Shown one piece after another: positions 15,573-28,743 of a stretch of DNA of 64,000 nt. The stretch's first letter is position 1. The number at the start of each line of letters is the position of its first letter. The notes below the pieces were generated by a model, which worked only from the letters and a program-made list of their open reading frames with translations, was not told where the DNA came from and searched no databases. A program made the translations under genes and the position numbers. Origin of the DNA: Haemonchus contortus (taxonomy: Eukaryota; Nematoda; Chromadorea; Rhabditida; Trichostrongylidae); NCBI GenBank assembly GCA_000469685.2, contig LS997565.1:43918666-43982665 (forward strand). The letters run 5' to 3'.

Positions 15573-17654
15573 CTCTACTGCCACTGAAGGGATCCAAAGT
15601 AAAGGTCAAGGGAGTGGGCAGCTCGAGTCTAGGCAAAGATGACGTAATTAAGGGAGCAAGACGGCATCGTCATCTTCCCGCTCACTGGAGGACAGCGTCA
15701 GGCATCTGAGGAAATCAGATCAGCAATGCACACATGCTAACAGCAAAGATTCAGAGTACTGAGTAAGTCAACCGATGCTTGGATGAAATAAGTCGGTCTT
15801 TGAAAAAACCTTTTCGAAAGTACGCAGAAGCATTCAAAGACGAATATACTCTTACAACTTCGATTCAAAAAGTCAGCCAGCGTCCGACCCAGTAATTTCG
15901 TTTACTCGAACCGCCCTTTGCTTTCCGCATAAAAACGGAGGCAGCTGAGTAAGTTGTGCAATGCTCCAGATGAGCGGCTTCTCCTATAAGCTCTACGTTC
16001 GTCAGAGAAAGACTCAGAGCTTCCGCAAGAGAACGTGGATATCTTGTAAAGGGGCTGATACCCTACAGCTCATTATTCCTCCAGGCTATGAGCAGCTCAA
16101 GGTAAAAGGATGGAGCACAGAAAGTTGAAAGTCCGACGTTCAAAGAGCTATCGTATGAGGAGTAAATCTCAGAAAATTTGGGCCTTCAATCCAATTCGAA
16201 GATCCTAGAAAATAAGAAGTATTGCAGCTAACTGCCAGTTCTGAGAAACGTAAAGTTCCTTTTAAGGAAAAAGTCCCCAACCGTGCGAATAGCAGCAGAC
16301 TCTCAAAAGCAGGAGGAAAATTCTGCTCATGGGTTCATGACCCAGCCAAGATGAGCTTTCTGTCCACAACGAGACATAATTGGAGACCGTTTTATCTCAA
16401 TTTTGAAAAATTTGAAGAAATCTGAATTTTATAACTTTCCTTATTGTTCAGCATATTTTTTCCAACCGCTTGTCATGTTCCCTTCACTTGACAGTTAGGA
16501 AACAGAGCTGTGGAACTAGCCCTGGGGTACCCGATCAAATAAAAAAGCCATTACTCTCCCAGACTGGTACGAAGGCCTATCGAAACGGAATAATTAGTCC
16601 TTGATTGACATAGCTGTGATTTACGGCATTGAGCACGCTCGTCATTGGGTAAGTTTGACTTTGTGAACGACGAAAACTTGTGGTAAAGCGACTAGAGATC
16701 TAGAGCAGAGCAAACGTTGTTAAGTTTCTCGCTTTGAAAGACGCCATGTATTCGGCTTTCATACGGAATCTCACTGGCATTCGAATGGTATGCGAGCCTA
16801 AATGCATAGTTTCTGGACGCGAACTGTTGAGTTAAGACCCTGGTACTTTCTCAGACCGGTCTGGTAACATTCGCTTAGATCAGTAAGGGTGGAAAGAAAT
16901 GCTGGGAAGGGTAGGAGGAAGGGGATTCAATCAGGAATTCGATTGGAGGCTATGTGAGTTATACGTTAGCTCTACAATCAAACGAAAAGGATTCATCTTT
17001 AGTTAGGGTTGAAATGGATGTAAGAATCAGAAATAAGGAAAAATCAAAAGTTTAATTGAAAGGGATGGATCTGTCGAGAATTGGGCTCCTAAGCGGAAGG
17101 AAGTACTTAGAGTCCAATAAGAAAACTTATGGCAGTGAAGTTACTCTGCAAAAGGGCGGAAATGAAGCGAGGGGCAAATCTTGGGAAATTGACTTTTCCA
17201 GGAACGACTAACTTGCGCTCCAGAAACGACGTTCGGGGCACTCTTCGGAAAATTTTCTGCAACCATGGTGTTTTGTGGGAAATTATTGCTACCGTTTACA
17301 AGGTACATACCAAAAAGTAAATCAAAATACCAAATCAGGAGTTGTAGAGTTCAAAGTAAAGGGAGGATCCTAAGTAATGGCTCTGGCTAAAAGTGGTTAT
17401 GTGAGTAGAGGGTCAATTCTTCAAAGAGACCATATTCAACTACGAACAGTCCTATGGTCGAAAAAGAGCAGAGAGTTTATTGATCAGTCTGAAATGAGCC
17501 GTGCTTGTGAAAAACCCTTTTCTACACTGATTCACATAGACTCACTGGTTTTTTAGGTACCCCTATAAGCTTCGAGTAACGTTGTCGTTACTGTAAATCG
17601 AGTTCATGAGCAAATCATCAACTGCAGTGACAGTATGTAAAGAATAGATAGATG

Positions 17655-17738
17655 ACAGAAGACTAGCTCCGGAAGAGGAGTCGATCTGACAAGCAATTAC
17701 GAAGGTCTGGCGTCGATACCACTGCACCACATTTATCT
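17655..17738 (-). repeat. tRNA-like relic, possible SINE head of a second type
   Basis: Read on the minus strand, this has an A-box-like stretch, GTGGTGCAGTGGTATCGAC. About 30 nt further on is a B-box-like AGATCGACTCC. The spacing fits a tRNA-derived promoter, but the body after it does not match the main SINE-like family here. It is too degenerate to fold convincingly as a tRNA. Confidence 0.3.
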
Positions 17739-20700
17739 TTACATAGGAAAGGAAAGATGGAACAAGTTACTGGGCGGAGAAGTCTTCAGGAAGTTGCCAT
17801 TGCCGATACACATTCAGAGTGAGTCAGGCGCTTGCCTAGAAGATGTTTGCCAACTTGACAGTAGACATTCGAGTTTGGAAACGTCCACGTAGACGGATAA
17901 TCACAAGAAAAACACGATGCTTACGACGGCGACGACTTCAACATGAACCCTATTAGTCAAAGCACGCCCCGTTTCCCTCATCCCTCCTACACATCATAGA
18001 TCCCCCCTTGGGGCTCGTTAGTATTATATCCTATTTCGAATATATCATATAGCAGAGGAGAAAATTGCAAACTAACCAAAGAATAATATTTTTCTGTGTC
18101 TATAAAAGGGAGCATCAAAGCAGATAAAACAGGACATATCAAATAGATGTCAAGATCGATGTTGGAATTACCTTGGGCAGCCCTTGGGAGTGTTAGGGTG
18201 TGGCCTACGTGTATCCCGCCCCCATCCAACAGGCAGATACATCCAGGTAACCATTACCCAGAAGTCCTAAAATTACTAAGTCACCACAGGGAAAACGTCA
18301 TCTTTTTCTTTCTTATATTTTTTTTGGGAATCAAAAACATCTACATTTTTCTACTTTCATTTTTTCTCAGATTTTTCAGTTTTCCTAGGTTACTACCAAA
18401 CCTTTTCAGAACTCCTTGGACTCGAACTTAAAGTAGCAAAGCCTACTGTATAAAAAAGGAAATCGTGGTAAGTTTAGCTCACAAGCTCACATCTCCTCAC
18501 TGAGCCATACGACACGAATCAATGGAAAGCCATGATATCACTAGCTCAAAAAACATGGCGAAAATATGGGTCTTAAGTAGGATTTTAGTTGAAGCAAATC
18601 CCAGCGATTTTCTCATTTTCATAAAAGTAGACTAACAAAAACATTAAGAAAAATCCGTGGTGTTGGAAGTGTGTTACGGCGGGGGAGTATTGAACAAGAA
18701 TTGTGAGGTACTAGAAGCCCAAGACTGTCAGTAGGGTTTGCATCAATTTAACCAATCGTTTTTACCGGGTACTTACCTAACCCTGAATACCACACTGAAT
18801 GGAGGAATGCCCAATCACTTTAAATTCAGTCCAACTCTTTCTCTCAAAGAGAACCATTCCTATTTGTTGCTTCGATCTAGTTGTGGCGACCTTACTCTAG
18901 TCTGAGTGGGATTATGACGAAAAGGTGGAGTTACGTGAACCCACTTTGTATAAAATTTTACTCTCTCATCCAAGGGCAATGGATTGTGTGATCAGAAGGG
19001 GACTCGTGTATTGCTGCCTGAAAATTTGCTTTGATCCAGTTTTCCTTAACAAGATTGGTAGCGAGCTTCTCGAATCAATGAGCAGCAATCCCATAAATCA
19101 AATGAAGGACCACTTCAAGGTGAACTGAGGCTAGCCTATGAAAAATGGACGAGTTGAATGGCCCACAAATGGAGCCATTATAAACGGCAGGAACAGGGTG
19201 CAATTGTCGATTGGTTAGGAGCGGTTCGTCTCCAGACCGCTTCGCAGAAAGATCGAAGTGTGAATATTGAAAAGAACCCATAAAACCAGCGCTCCTTCGC
19301 ATACACAGAAGGAGGGATAGGAGAGTGCCATCAACTGAATGGTTTACTTAATGATCCCATAATATACGTTTTGAATCCATTAAATGGGATTTATAAAAGC
19401 GCGTTTCGTCATTTTGAAATGAGTTGGCTACTAATGGGATGTTCACCATTCAGGACGCTCGATTTTAAATGAAACCAACTCTGGCAGGCCCTCATGGACG
19501 CTCCGTACCGACAAAGGTATTTTGGTGTGATGTGGAGTTCAGTGACGAGGTGAGGAAAGTATTTTGTCTCACGGGTCCGTCTTCTTATAGGTTTCCCAAG
19601 AAATCTCCTGAATGCTCATCATTACGTAGAGAGTCATTCGAGGGCCGAAATGGATATGATGGGCTATGCCAGAAATAACGTGAAAGCGTATTCGTTGATA
19701 TTTGAGATGGGAATGGGGTTCATAGCTGAGCCATCTAATTAGCCCTCAAAAAAGAGACCAAAAAAAGCTGAAGCCCCCAAATGGGAATCTGGGATTTCTG
19801 CCTATCTGCTGACAAGATCATTCAACGACGTTTTTCAGAGTCTGGGGCAATATTTGCTGCTAAAATTTGCAAAGACTTCATCATATAGGGCTGACGACGT
19901 CATTTAGCCCTCACTTTCAATTGGTCACTGACAATACGTCCCTTGCTCTTTCAGCCTTATCCTCTTCTCCCGCTCAAGAGATCCTGCAACGTTCTGATTC
20001 GATTCAGTTCCATGATGGTATAGCATTGGCCCTGAACGCAATTACTTAGTATCACTTCATTCGCAAGTTTTTTTTTTTTAGAAAAACGCACTTTCCTGAA
20101 GAAATGAATCCAGCGCCTCCAAATGACCTTATAAGGTTTTTCGTTGAGAAATGGATATACTGGTTTTCCTCAGGGAATTACAGTAAGCCAATGGGCGATC
20201 AGAAAAACTTCTCTTTTAACGTCATATGGAAAGGAAATCCAGCTTGGATTACAAAACAGAAGCTATAATCAAGAGGAGTGTTAAAGTTGTAGCCTGTTTG
20301 TTAAGCCTAAGTCGAAATTCCAGAAAGGATCGGAAACCAGGGGGTGAGAAGGTTAAGCTATGTTTAACGTTTTGATTGAGCTGTCTGCGCCTTTCATGCG
20401 GTTTCGACAAACAGTCTCCAATATCGTCATTCTTGTCATCGCCCACGGTAGCTCCTAACGGCGACCATGGAAAGCTTTGGCGTGACGGATAGCTACTCTA
20501 CTACGCCCTTCGTAAAGCTTCCTTTTCTGACTATCACTTGGACTCAGTGATTACCGCCATAGTCCCCTTCGCGACCTTCCTTAATTTTATCCGATCTATG
20601 GGTTCATTCCCCAAATGGTACCGTATCTGTTCCATGATACTATCAAAGTCATTGCAGATGACTTTTCTTGTCAGGTCTGCCAGCCCACGAATTATTCTAA

Positions 20701-22410
20701 GCTGGTGACCCTTCTTAAGCTTCGTCTCCAAGTAGTCATAGGTTCCTATGGTTATGTAAGTTGTCACCTTTTTCTGATATCTATGCCAGAGCGTGTATCC
20801 GAGCAGCTACATTACACAAAAGTCGTAACAATGAAAGAACGCTTTCATGATCATCAAATGAAATTGAGGGCAGTTTGGCGTAAGCTGGGTTTTTGGCAAG
20901 TAAACAGTCACCTCTTCCACGTTCTAGATTTCTTTTGAACTGTGGAATGAGATTACAACAGTAGTCACCTGTTCTATCTTCAAGAGCTCCATCATCTTAT
21001 GAGGCTCATGTCGTATCCCGTTGCTTAGTAGGGGATTCGATTTTGGAGACTTAAGTTCTTATCTTCTCCTGAATTTTCGACTTAGTTCCTCTCATCTTCC
21101 AGACAGCCTCAGTGGCTGCCTTAACTACGAACAATGTTTGCAAAATCAGGATGCTGAAAAAATCGAATTCCAAAAAACCACAGATCGGGTGACTTTTAAG
21201 AAGTGTAGGAGAATGCGGTAGTATTGTTATTGTGAACCGAATAATTCTAAAGAACAAAGTGACATCACCATGCAAAAGGATGCCATTTGAGCTCTTAATC
21301 AGATCTTTTGAAGGTGTGGCTAATCGAGTTTTCTTTGGTCTTTCAAACGTGATCTGTGAGCACTTGCGAAGCTAAGCAGGCAATAACGCAGTAGTGCCAA
21401 GGAAATGTAATCAGTATCGGCTTTGTCCACGCGACTAGACTTTTCTTCGAAATTCTGAAAGCAGCTCCTCCTGGCGGATAACAGCCATATAGAGCAATCA
21501 GTAAACAGGATTGCCAGATTTACATGAAACTACGCTAGCAAGTCGTTCTTCTCTTAAAGAACTGACCTCGAGTTATAGCTGACGGATAATCAATCCTGAT
21601 TTCATCTCTAGGAAGATTTGCGATAGGAGCATTTTGTTAAAGTCATTAATGAAAGCAGATCATAGGTAAGCGGTGGTAAATTTGTCATTTTTACTGGCTT
21701 ACTAGCTTACTATTACTTACAATTAGTACAAGAAATATCGACAGCAAAGAACCATGCGTCAAAGTAGAATATCAAATTTTAAAAACATGGTGTTTAAAAA
21801 ACATTGATGCTGCAAAAGTGCTGTTGCAGACGCTCGACCTCAAGCGAAAGGGCAGTATGCAAGATGGGCGATGAATTAGATTTTTTATTAAATCGGGTCA
21901 CTCGAAAAGATTAACTCTCCGACTGTGTGGGAGGTAATCTGTGCTGATTAGGTCCAAAGGAAATTGGAGCCCGGACGAATTTATACTGGTCTATGGAAGA
22001 ACAAAGCTCAAAAGTGCATTGATAGTATGGAAGAACTTTTGACGAGGTATTTAATTTTATGTCTTTTGCTGTTGTACCGAAATGGGAAATGAAAATTGAC
22101 GAGTTCGGTGCCTATGACGTCAATCCATCCCACCTCTACTCAGAATCAAAGGTAGCCCTCAGGTTTTCTAGTGGGTAACACAAAGTGTCATCAGAAGACT
22201 TGCTAACGTCTATTCAGAAAACCGGAGAGGTCCAGAAGAGAGCGGTGGAAGATCTCTCTCAGGTATGTTGGATTTCTTTGGGAAGCTAAAAAAGTAGATG
22301 TGGGACTCGAGTCTCACGAGCTCAGATCATGTGCTTCGCAAATAAGCACTCTCACACTCCCCTATGCCCTAAATTACCGAAGGACTTGTTCAGAATTGCA
22401 AAGGACTACG

Positions 22411-22709
22411 TCTAAGAGGAATTAACGTCATCCTGAGGAGACGATGACTTTGATGGGATGGAGTGCACGGAGCACATTTGCATGGGCGACGAAGTATTCA
22501 CATGGGAAACACTTCTCCTCAGACTTTTTGAATCAAATCAAGCTCGCCTTCATTAAAGTTCTATATTTGTGGCCTGGAATTTCTTGGAGGCCCATTACAT
22601 GACAGCCAATGCACATGCTGATTGGCACATCAGTAGTATTCTGAGCAGAAGCCGGTTTTGTCTGAGAAGAGTTAACGGCATCTTGGGGAGTAGATGGCTC
22701 TGGTGGGAT
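22411..22709 (+). repeat. diverged direct repeat (two 49-bp units 250 bp apart)
   Basis: Segments 22411-22459 and 22661-22709 align without gaps at about 38 of 49 positions, both beginning TCT(A/G)AGA and ending TG(A/G)TGGGAT. This suggests an old local duplication. No protein was recognised in either unit. Confidence 0.45.
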
Positions 22710-24894
22710 AAAGGGTTTGGGTTACATTTGCATTCCCTCTTGTTTTCTTACCCTAGGGAGTTGTCCAAAAAGAGAAAAATAAAGCGATCGGTTGAGTTTC
22801 CACAGAGTTTCAATCGAGATTTCGAAAGCGAATATAAACTTCAAGAAGAAGTTATCCTGATGAAAACCTCCGTTTCATAGCGTCTACGGGAACTGCGATT
22901 TAACATGGAATCTTGGTTACCTCTGAAAAATTAAGTAAGTAGACGTAAGGAGCTCTCTAGTAGTCTCCCCTTCATAGTAAACATGTCCTATAGGGTTGTG
23001 CCCGACGTTCGGCAGGTTTTACCCAGCTGTTTCCCTCTCACATCTACCGTGCCCACTCTCTTGGGTTGAGCCAAGTCTTAAGCCATACAGCCATGACATA
23101 GAAGTTTTTGATCCCTAGCATCAGTAATTCGAGGAGGATTGAGGAAAAAGTTCGTTGTCATGCCCACTAGGGACCCCTTCGGCTAGCAAACTAGGCCTTG
23201 GACACCGTACATACCTATAGGGTGTGGATCTGTTTGTACTGAATACCCACGACTCTGGAGTTCGACAGAGTTCTGCATTACATACATTCGGGCTGAGAAA
23301 TTTGGAGAATATGATGAGTTTAGTAGAGCGTCTGAGTTACAAGATGCAAAGCTTCGTTGAGAATTCGTCCCAAAATCGATTCTGAAAAAGTTTCGAGAAT
23401 GCTGAAGTCAGCTGGAAGCCATTTTGCAAACTTTCGTATTCTAGAGAGCGGTATGGCGGAAGGAGTTTTATCTCCAAACTACGGCTAACATCGAGCAGGG
23501 ATGGGGAAGCTTTACAGGGGAAGAGGCGACCAACTGTAGAATCTCACTAAAAAATTCACTTAGAGTCTGCCAGTGGAGCACGTTTCCCGTTCCTTAGCGA
23601 TCCCCTCCGATCCCTTCGAGATGAGCCTAATTTTCAAGCAGCTAAGAGACTTATCCGCTGCTGACAATCCTTGGCCGCCCGTCTATGGACACTCCTTGAA
23701 TCAACAACAGTTAGGGGATGCTAAGGAACGGCGATAAACAAGGGTAACGACTAGAGGAATACTGCATGAATCCGTGTCTGGCGGGACATTCATGGCATGG
23801 GTGATACTTGCAGAAATCGGGGCAAATTACCCTCATTATCCGATGTCGTCCGTTGCATGCCTTAGCCAACAAACCTGCCTGTGACACATTCCTTCTCGGG
23901 AGAATCAGCAGCTTGTTACGGATGCAACCATCGGGGGATTCACCATGTTCGAACATTGAAATGCCGCGGTGATAATATGCTGCTTATAGCTAGTGATATT
24001 CAGCCTATACAGTAGCATACGTAAAAGTTAAAGATTGGGACACATCAGAAATCCGTGCGGTTTTCAGTGAACGTAAAAGCTAAAGGTAAAAAATTTAGCA
24101 AAATGATAAATATTTGAAAAAAAGGAAAATGTAGACAATTATAAAATACATAGTCCAGAAAAAACCAGAGTATTGAAAACGTTTCATTTGGAAGGATTAG
24201 TACTCAAGAAGGGGCCAAGGTAGGGCAATCCAAGATAGCGCATTATCACAGATACCTTACCTAGATATCAAACCACGTACTGGTACCCAGCAAGACCGAG
24301 TGAGCGTTCAATCCTTCTTTGTCGGGTGGTACTGGACTGGCCTAGAAGGTCTAAGCAGTGACATGGGCACTATCTGGCTCTGGCAAGGCATTCTTCGGTA
24401 ATAGTCCAGGGGGTGAGAGCACCCGAAAAGGGATAGACTACTCCCAGAAAGGTTTATTCACTGGCTCTTACCAACAACACGGGAATTCTATTTTCTTTCT
24501 CAACGTTTTCCAAGGCATAACCAGGAATTTTAGATTTCTAGCCTAAACACCCTGCAGACATTAGCCGAGTGAGGGAGCTGGACTGCTGCAAGAGCGATGA
24601 TTCAGAAAATAAGTGATTAAAGGAGATAGCCTGAGAGGAACGAAGGCAATTTGAATGCAACTTGATTACTGGCTAGTTTTGCTTAGGATCGTTAGGAAAT
24701 GAATAAATCCAACCGGCTTCACAAGAAAGTCGTGTACATGTATCTCGTAATTAATGTAATGCATTTAATTCAATTCAAGGGATATTCAACGTAACCGAAG
24801 CATTCTAAGCAACTTGGAATGTGTAGGCCTATTCCAATATAGGAAATATAGGATTGATTAGGGAGCAGAGTCAGAATCGTTTCCTTAATCTTCC

Positions 24895-24965
24895 AACTAC
24901 CAACTAATCGACTTCGGGGGCATGGAAGGCTTGGTTGGAGTGGGCGGATATCGCTTCAGAACTCG
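24895..24965 (-). mobile_element. tRNA-derived SINE-like element, fragment
   Basis: Matches the middle of the family in minus orientation: GGGGGCATGGAAGGCTTGG followed by a weak GGCGGATATCG. Neither the head promoter nor the 3' tail is preserved. Confidence 0.6.
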
Positions 24966-27020
24966 ACCCTTTTCGAGACTCATTACCAAGTTTTTTTTTG
25001 GTAAATCATGACATTTCCTATACCTTCTCACACTACCCCCTCCCCTTCTCCCCACCTCTGTAAGACCTCAACCCTGTACAACCCCTATGAAAGGAGGCAA
25101 ATACCGTATGTAAGTAGCTTTGAATTATACAAACAAGTGACGGTACAGGGGAACCTCAGGCTGCGCCATGCATTTGGTATACTTTTGATGTTCTCAGAAG
25201 TCTTCAAACGGGTTAATGACCTAGAGAATGGGTCCCCAGAGATGTAGATGCTCGATTCGGGTTCTGAAAGTAGACAGTAGGCCTGGTATCAACAGAAACT
25301 ATCACTTTGACGCTGAACTGCAGTGCAAGTTCGAACGTTGGTTGTTCCTTGAAGGCTCTGTGTGTCCAAGATGAGGTTGGGTTATGGTTTTGAAAGAAAT
25401 TCGATGGGTATGGCATCCCAAAGGAATCCATTAACACCGAGCACTCTATCCATTTACACCTCAATTTGCTGAACAGAGTTCTGAGCGCCACTTCACCGAA
25501 TGGCTATCCCACCCACTTCTCAGTCTACAAAGGGGATAATTGACAAATTCTTAATCTTAGATCAGTCCCAGGAAAACTGCATGTTTGAGTATACTTTTAC
25601 TCGCATAGCAATGAGTGGGAAGATGAGCAAACAATTAGCTCTGTTGAGTAAAGTATCAATTAACAAATACGTAGATAACCAGTGGTTATTAAAGCAAACT
25701 GCGGCTATGATAGGCATTTAACAAAACAGAAAGTATGGATGTTACCACAATAGTTCTAAGAAAAAGGTTCATCTCGAAAACAGCATGCTTGTGATGAACA
25801 CGAGGGTCTTTGCCTCCAAAAGCCACTTATTCTGCAGCGCAAAGTGAGGGAACGAGATCAGATAGATTTTATCCAGATTGTGTCGCGCATTTGACTTTCT
25901 TTGCGAATCACAATGACATTGGGAAAGGCATCTCTCTTTCATCGCTGTAAGGCAGTGGTGTAGGGCCAAGTGACTCAGTAACTGTTTGGAAGTTGGATTT
26001 GGGATCGAAATATACGTAGGGAGTAGGGAAGTTGGCGTGCTTTACTTGAAAGGGCGTGAAATGGTGTAGTGCTAACTTGCTTAGGGAGGTCTCAGGTACT
26101 GTAAGGTTACTGCTTCGTTTTGAAGCCTTCAAACTTCTGACTCGAGGATGCATGCGCGGCGCATCTCAGAGAAGCCCAATCAATATGTTTTGAACATGAA
26201 CTCTTAAAACCAAAGAAACTCTTATTTGACATTGTAAATCCAATCAGAATGTTGAGATCCGGATTGAACCAAGCGTTCCTTTTTGGTAGCGCTGTTTTCA
26301 ACATCCCTTAGTCCTTGTATTACCAAACTCAGTGAGCTCTAAGGCCAGGACTGTATAGGCTTCGTGATCTTTGGCTAATTCAATTAGCTTTAATTTCTGG
26401 ATATGGATCCCGAACTGATGGTCGCAACAATATCTTTATTTGTTTGTTTATTTAATCTAGCAAAGCCCGGAGCCCCAAGTACATTAGGAAGACCGGAAAA
26501 AAGTGTGATTGGATCAAATCTGATAGCTTTACAACAGAAAAGAAAAAGAAAACCAATTGTCTGAAACTATCGAATTGTGACTGAGATGTTTCCTGTTGTT
26601 CCTTCAAACTACACATACTCTCCTTCCTCGAAACTCTGCTCCTTTTTTCAAATGGCTGCGTGTCAGCAGAAAAACTTATTGGCAAAATGTTCCAGTAAGT
26701 GTAAACGGAAGATTATGAGTAAGAGGGCTCTAGTGGAAAGCAACAGAAAACTAGGCCAGATGGTTTTGGCTGTTAAATCAGCTGTTGACCAACTAATAAA
26801 AGAGGTGATGAATCTTCAGCGCAGCTGGAGTTTCAGGGATGTTACATGGGAAATGGCAAAAATTCTATCATTACAAGTGTAATGGTGCAGTTCTAATTCA
26901 ACACAGATGTCCTGCTAGAAGAACTTCTTCGGTCGATTATAGTATTACTTATAATATCTGCATATAGTAGTAATAGTAGTAGTAGTATATATAAAGGAGA
27001 AAACTATGAGATCCTAAGGT
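24966..27020. other. intergenic stretch, no gene recognised
   Basis: No exon chain was recognised. A weak tRNA-like motif on the plus strand at about 25949-26010 may be another decayed SINE head. A short (TAG)n/(TA)n run lies at about 26966-26992. Confidence 0.45.
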
Positions 27021-27161
27021 GTTGACCAATCCTGTCTGAGGGCTGCGCCCCACACTCGACATCCTTTCAGAATCGTAGTAGCGTATTGAATCCGTGTGAG
27101 GCCTATACAATGACCTGCAGTGGACAACCGATGTTCAAGTCAGTGCTTTTTTATTCTTCCA
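27021..27161 (-). mobile_element. tRNA-derived SINE-like element, 3' part only
   Basis: Contains the tail half of the family in minus orientation (CAATCCTGTCTGAGGG, TTCAGAATCGTAGTAGCG, GGCCTATACAATGACCTGC). The tRNA head with its promoter boxes is missing. Such 5' truncation is what incomplete target-primed reverse transcription produces. Confidence 0.8.
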
Positions 27162-28743
27162 AAAAGCTCAGAGATTTTTCCAACTTCCCGGAGTTTTTCA
27201 ATTTTGAAAAAAGCACGATTCAAAGGACCTGCATAGCGTCACAGGTCCCGCCCACCGATAGATCACGCCCACTTTTGTTATTGATTACTATGAAGTTCGA
27301 GCTACAGCTACCCATTGCGGGGCACAGCGGTTTTTGACATTTTTATTGTTAGATTTAGACTAACATTAATAAGAAAAAGTACAGCTCAAAGTGCCTAATT
27401 GAGGCAAAGGATCCCGCCCTCTCTCTGGTCACTCCCCTTGTCATGAGCAGGCTAAGAACGTATCACAAGCTATCGAAAGTTGATATTGGTAACTTTCGAC
27501 ACCAAGGTCTGGGAAAGCAGAAAAGAGAGAATAGCTAGAATAGTTTACAATTCAAAATGAAGCTCTATGAGTAGCCTTGTGTAGGTGTGCCATGAGCAAG
27601 CAGCAATTTTCCGAGATGACGTCCTGTAGTAGGAAGAGCATAACGAAGTTAATATAGCTGCTCAGTAGTGGGCACTTCGTAGGTACGAAGTTATAAATAC
27701 GTAAATCAATCCTAATGTCGCCAATACCTTAAGGCAAATTCTCTGAATGTACTTATCAAAACAGGAAATGTTTAGTACTGTTATACTTTGAGAGGAAAGT
27801 CATTATTATTTATTGACTATTACTCATTACCAAGTCTGTTGGCGAATTTCCGTAAAGGACTCGGCATACGGTAGTAGCCTGATGCTAAAAAATGGGAGGG
27901 TCTCCCAATGAAAATGGCTAAAAGGTAGGTCAGCGCATGAGAAGCCAAGCAGCTCGGTCGGTCCAAAGAATCTTTGATAATTACTGAATCACTACCGTCA
28001 GAATTCAAAATGGTCTGCAGCGGGAATGAATCTGCATGAAGCCAAAGTTGTGACACGCACAGTATTCTGCGACGTTTATTGTGGGTTATAACATAGGAAA
28101 AGGAATGAACAACCGTTTAAGCCGGAAAGAAATTCAATGCTACTAAAGCAATACAAAAAAAGAGGAACCTGCTGCTACGGAAAAACGAGTAAAGCAGGAA
28201 GTAGAGCAAGTAGGAAGCAGTTAGAGAAGGAGCACTTCCAAGAAGCTCACGTAAAGCTGCCCATTCTCACAGCTACCCTCGTCTAAGACCAAAGAGTAAT
28301 AGCAAGCTTGAATTACTCTGAAGTGATAGTGAGGAAACGGAGATTCAGGGGCATGGGCACTTGAATTCCAAAGCAAAGTACTGTACTTTGTAGTTTCCAC
28401 ATGGGACGCCAAGAACATGAGCAAATAAATAGATTGTGGACAAATTCAATCATGTCACTCAGAGGTATTGCAATTCTGCAAAGTGAAATGTCCTCCCGGA
28501 ACTTCAATTGAAATACGATGACGAGCAGATGCATTAGTGAATGAGGGGTTGTACTATTACTCATTTACTGACGAATTGAAAAATCAATAAATATGGTTTT
28601 CAAGTGAGGGGGTGGAGATGGGTGGGAGGGGGCCGAATGGCAAAGTACCGACACGTAGGCGTTCCCGGGATTCCGGAAAAAGCGAATGATGGAGTGGAAA
28701 TACGACATTCTCTGGGCCAAGATGTAGCCAACGGCAATAGGCT
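27162..28743. other. intergenic stretch, no gene recognised
   Basis: No gene recognised. At 27220-27247 there is a short palindrome (GGACCTG/CAGGTCC) next to a CGCCCAC-rich stretch, which may be a small repeat relic. Confidence 0.45.

Larger units (their letters stand above)
15573..24894. other. long intergenic stretch, no gene recognised
   Basis: No gene could be supported in about 9.3 kb. It contains a tRNA-like relic at 17655-17738 and a diverged direct repeat at 22411/22661, listed separately. The open frames seen are short and lack known motifs. Confidence 0.5.

Noticed and set aside
20537..20806. About 90-codon minus-strand open segment with protein-like composition (ADLTRKVICNDFDSIMEQIR region)
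   Set aside because: The residue mix looks plausible and a weak acceptor precedes it, but I recognise no family and no partner exons. A protein database search giving a significant hit would reinstate it.
21330..21410. Possible 5S rRNA fragment (GAAGCTAAGCAGG)
   Set aside because: The short match is to a motif of vertebrate 5S rRNA. The rest of the segment does not fit a nematode 5S gene.
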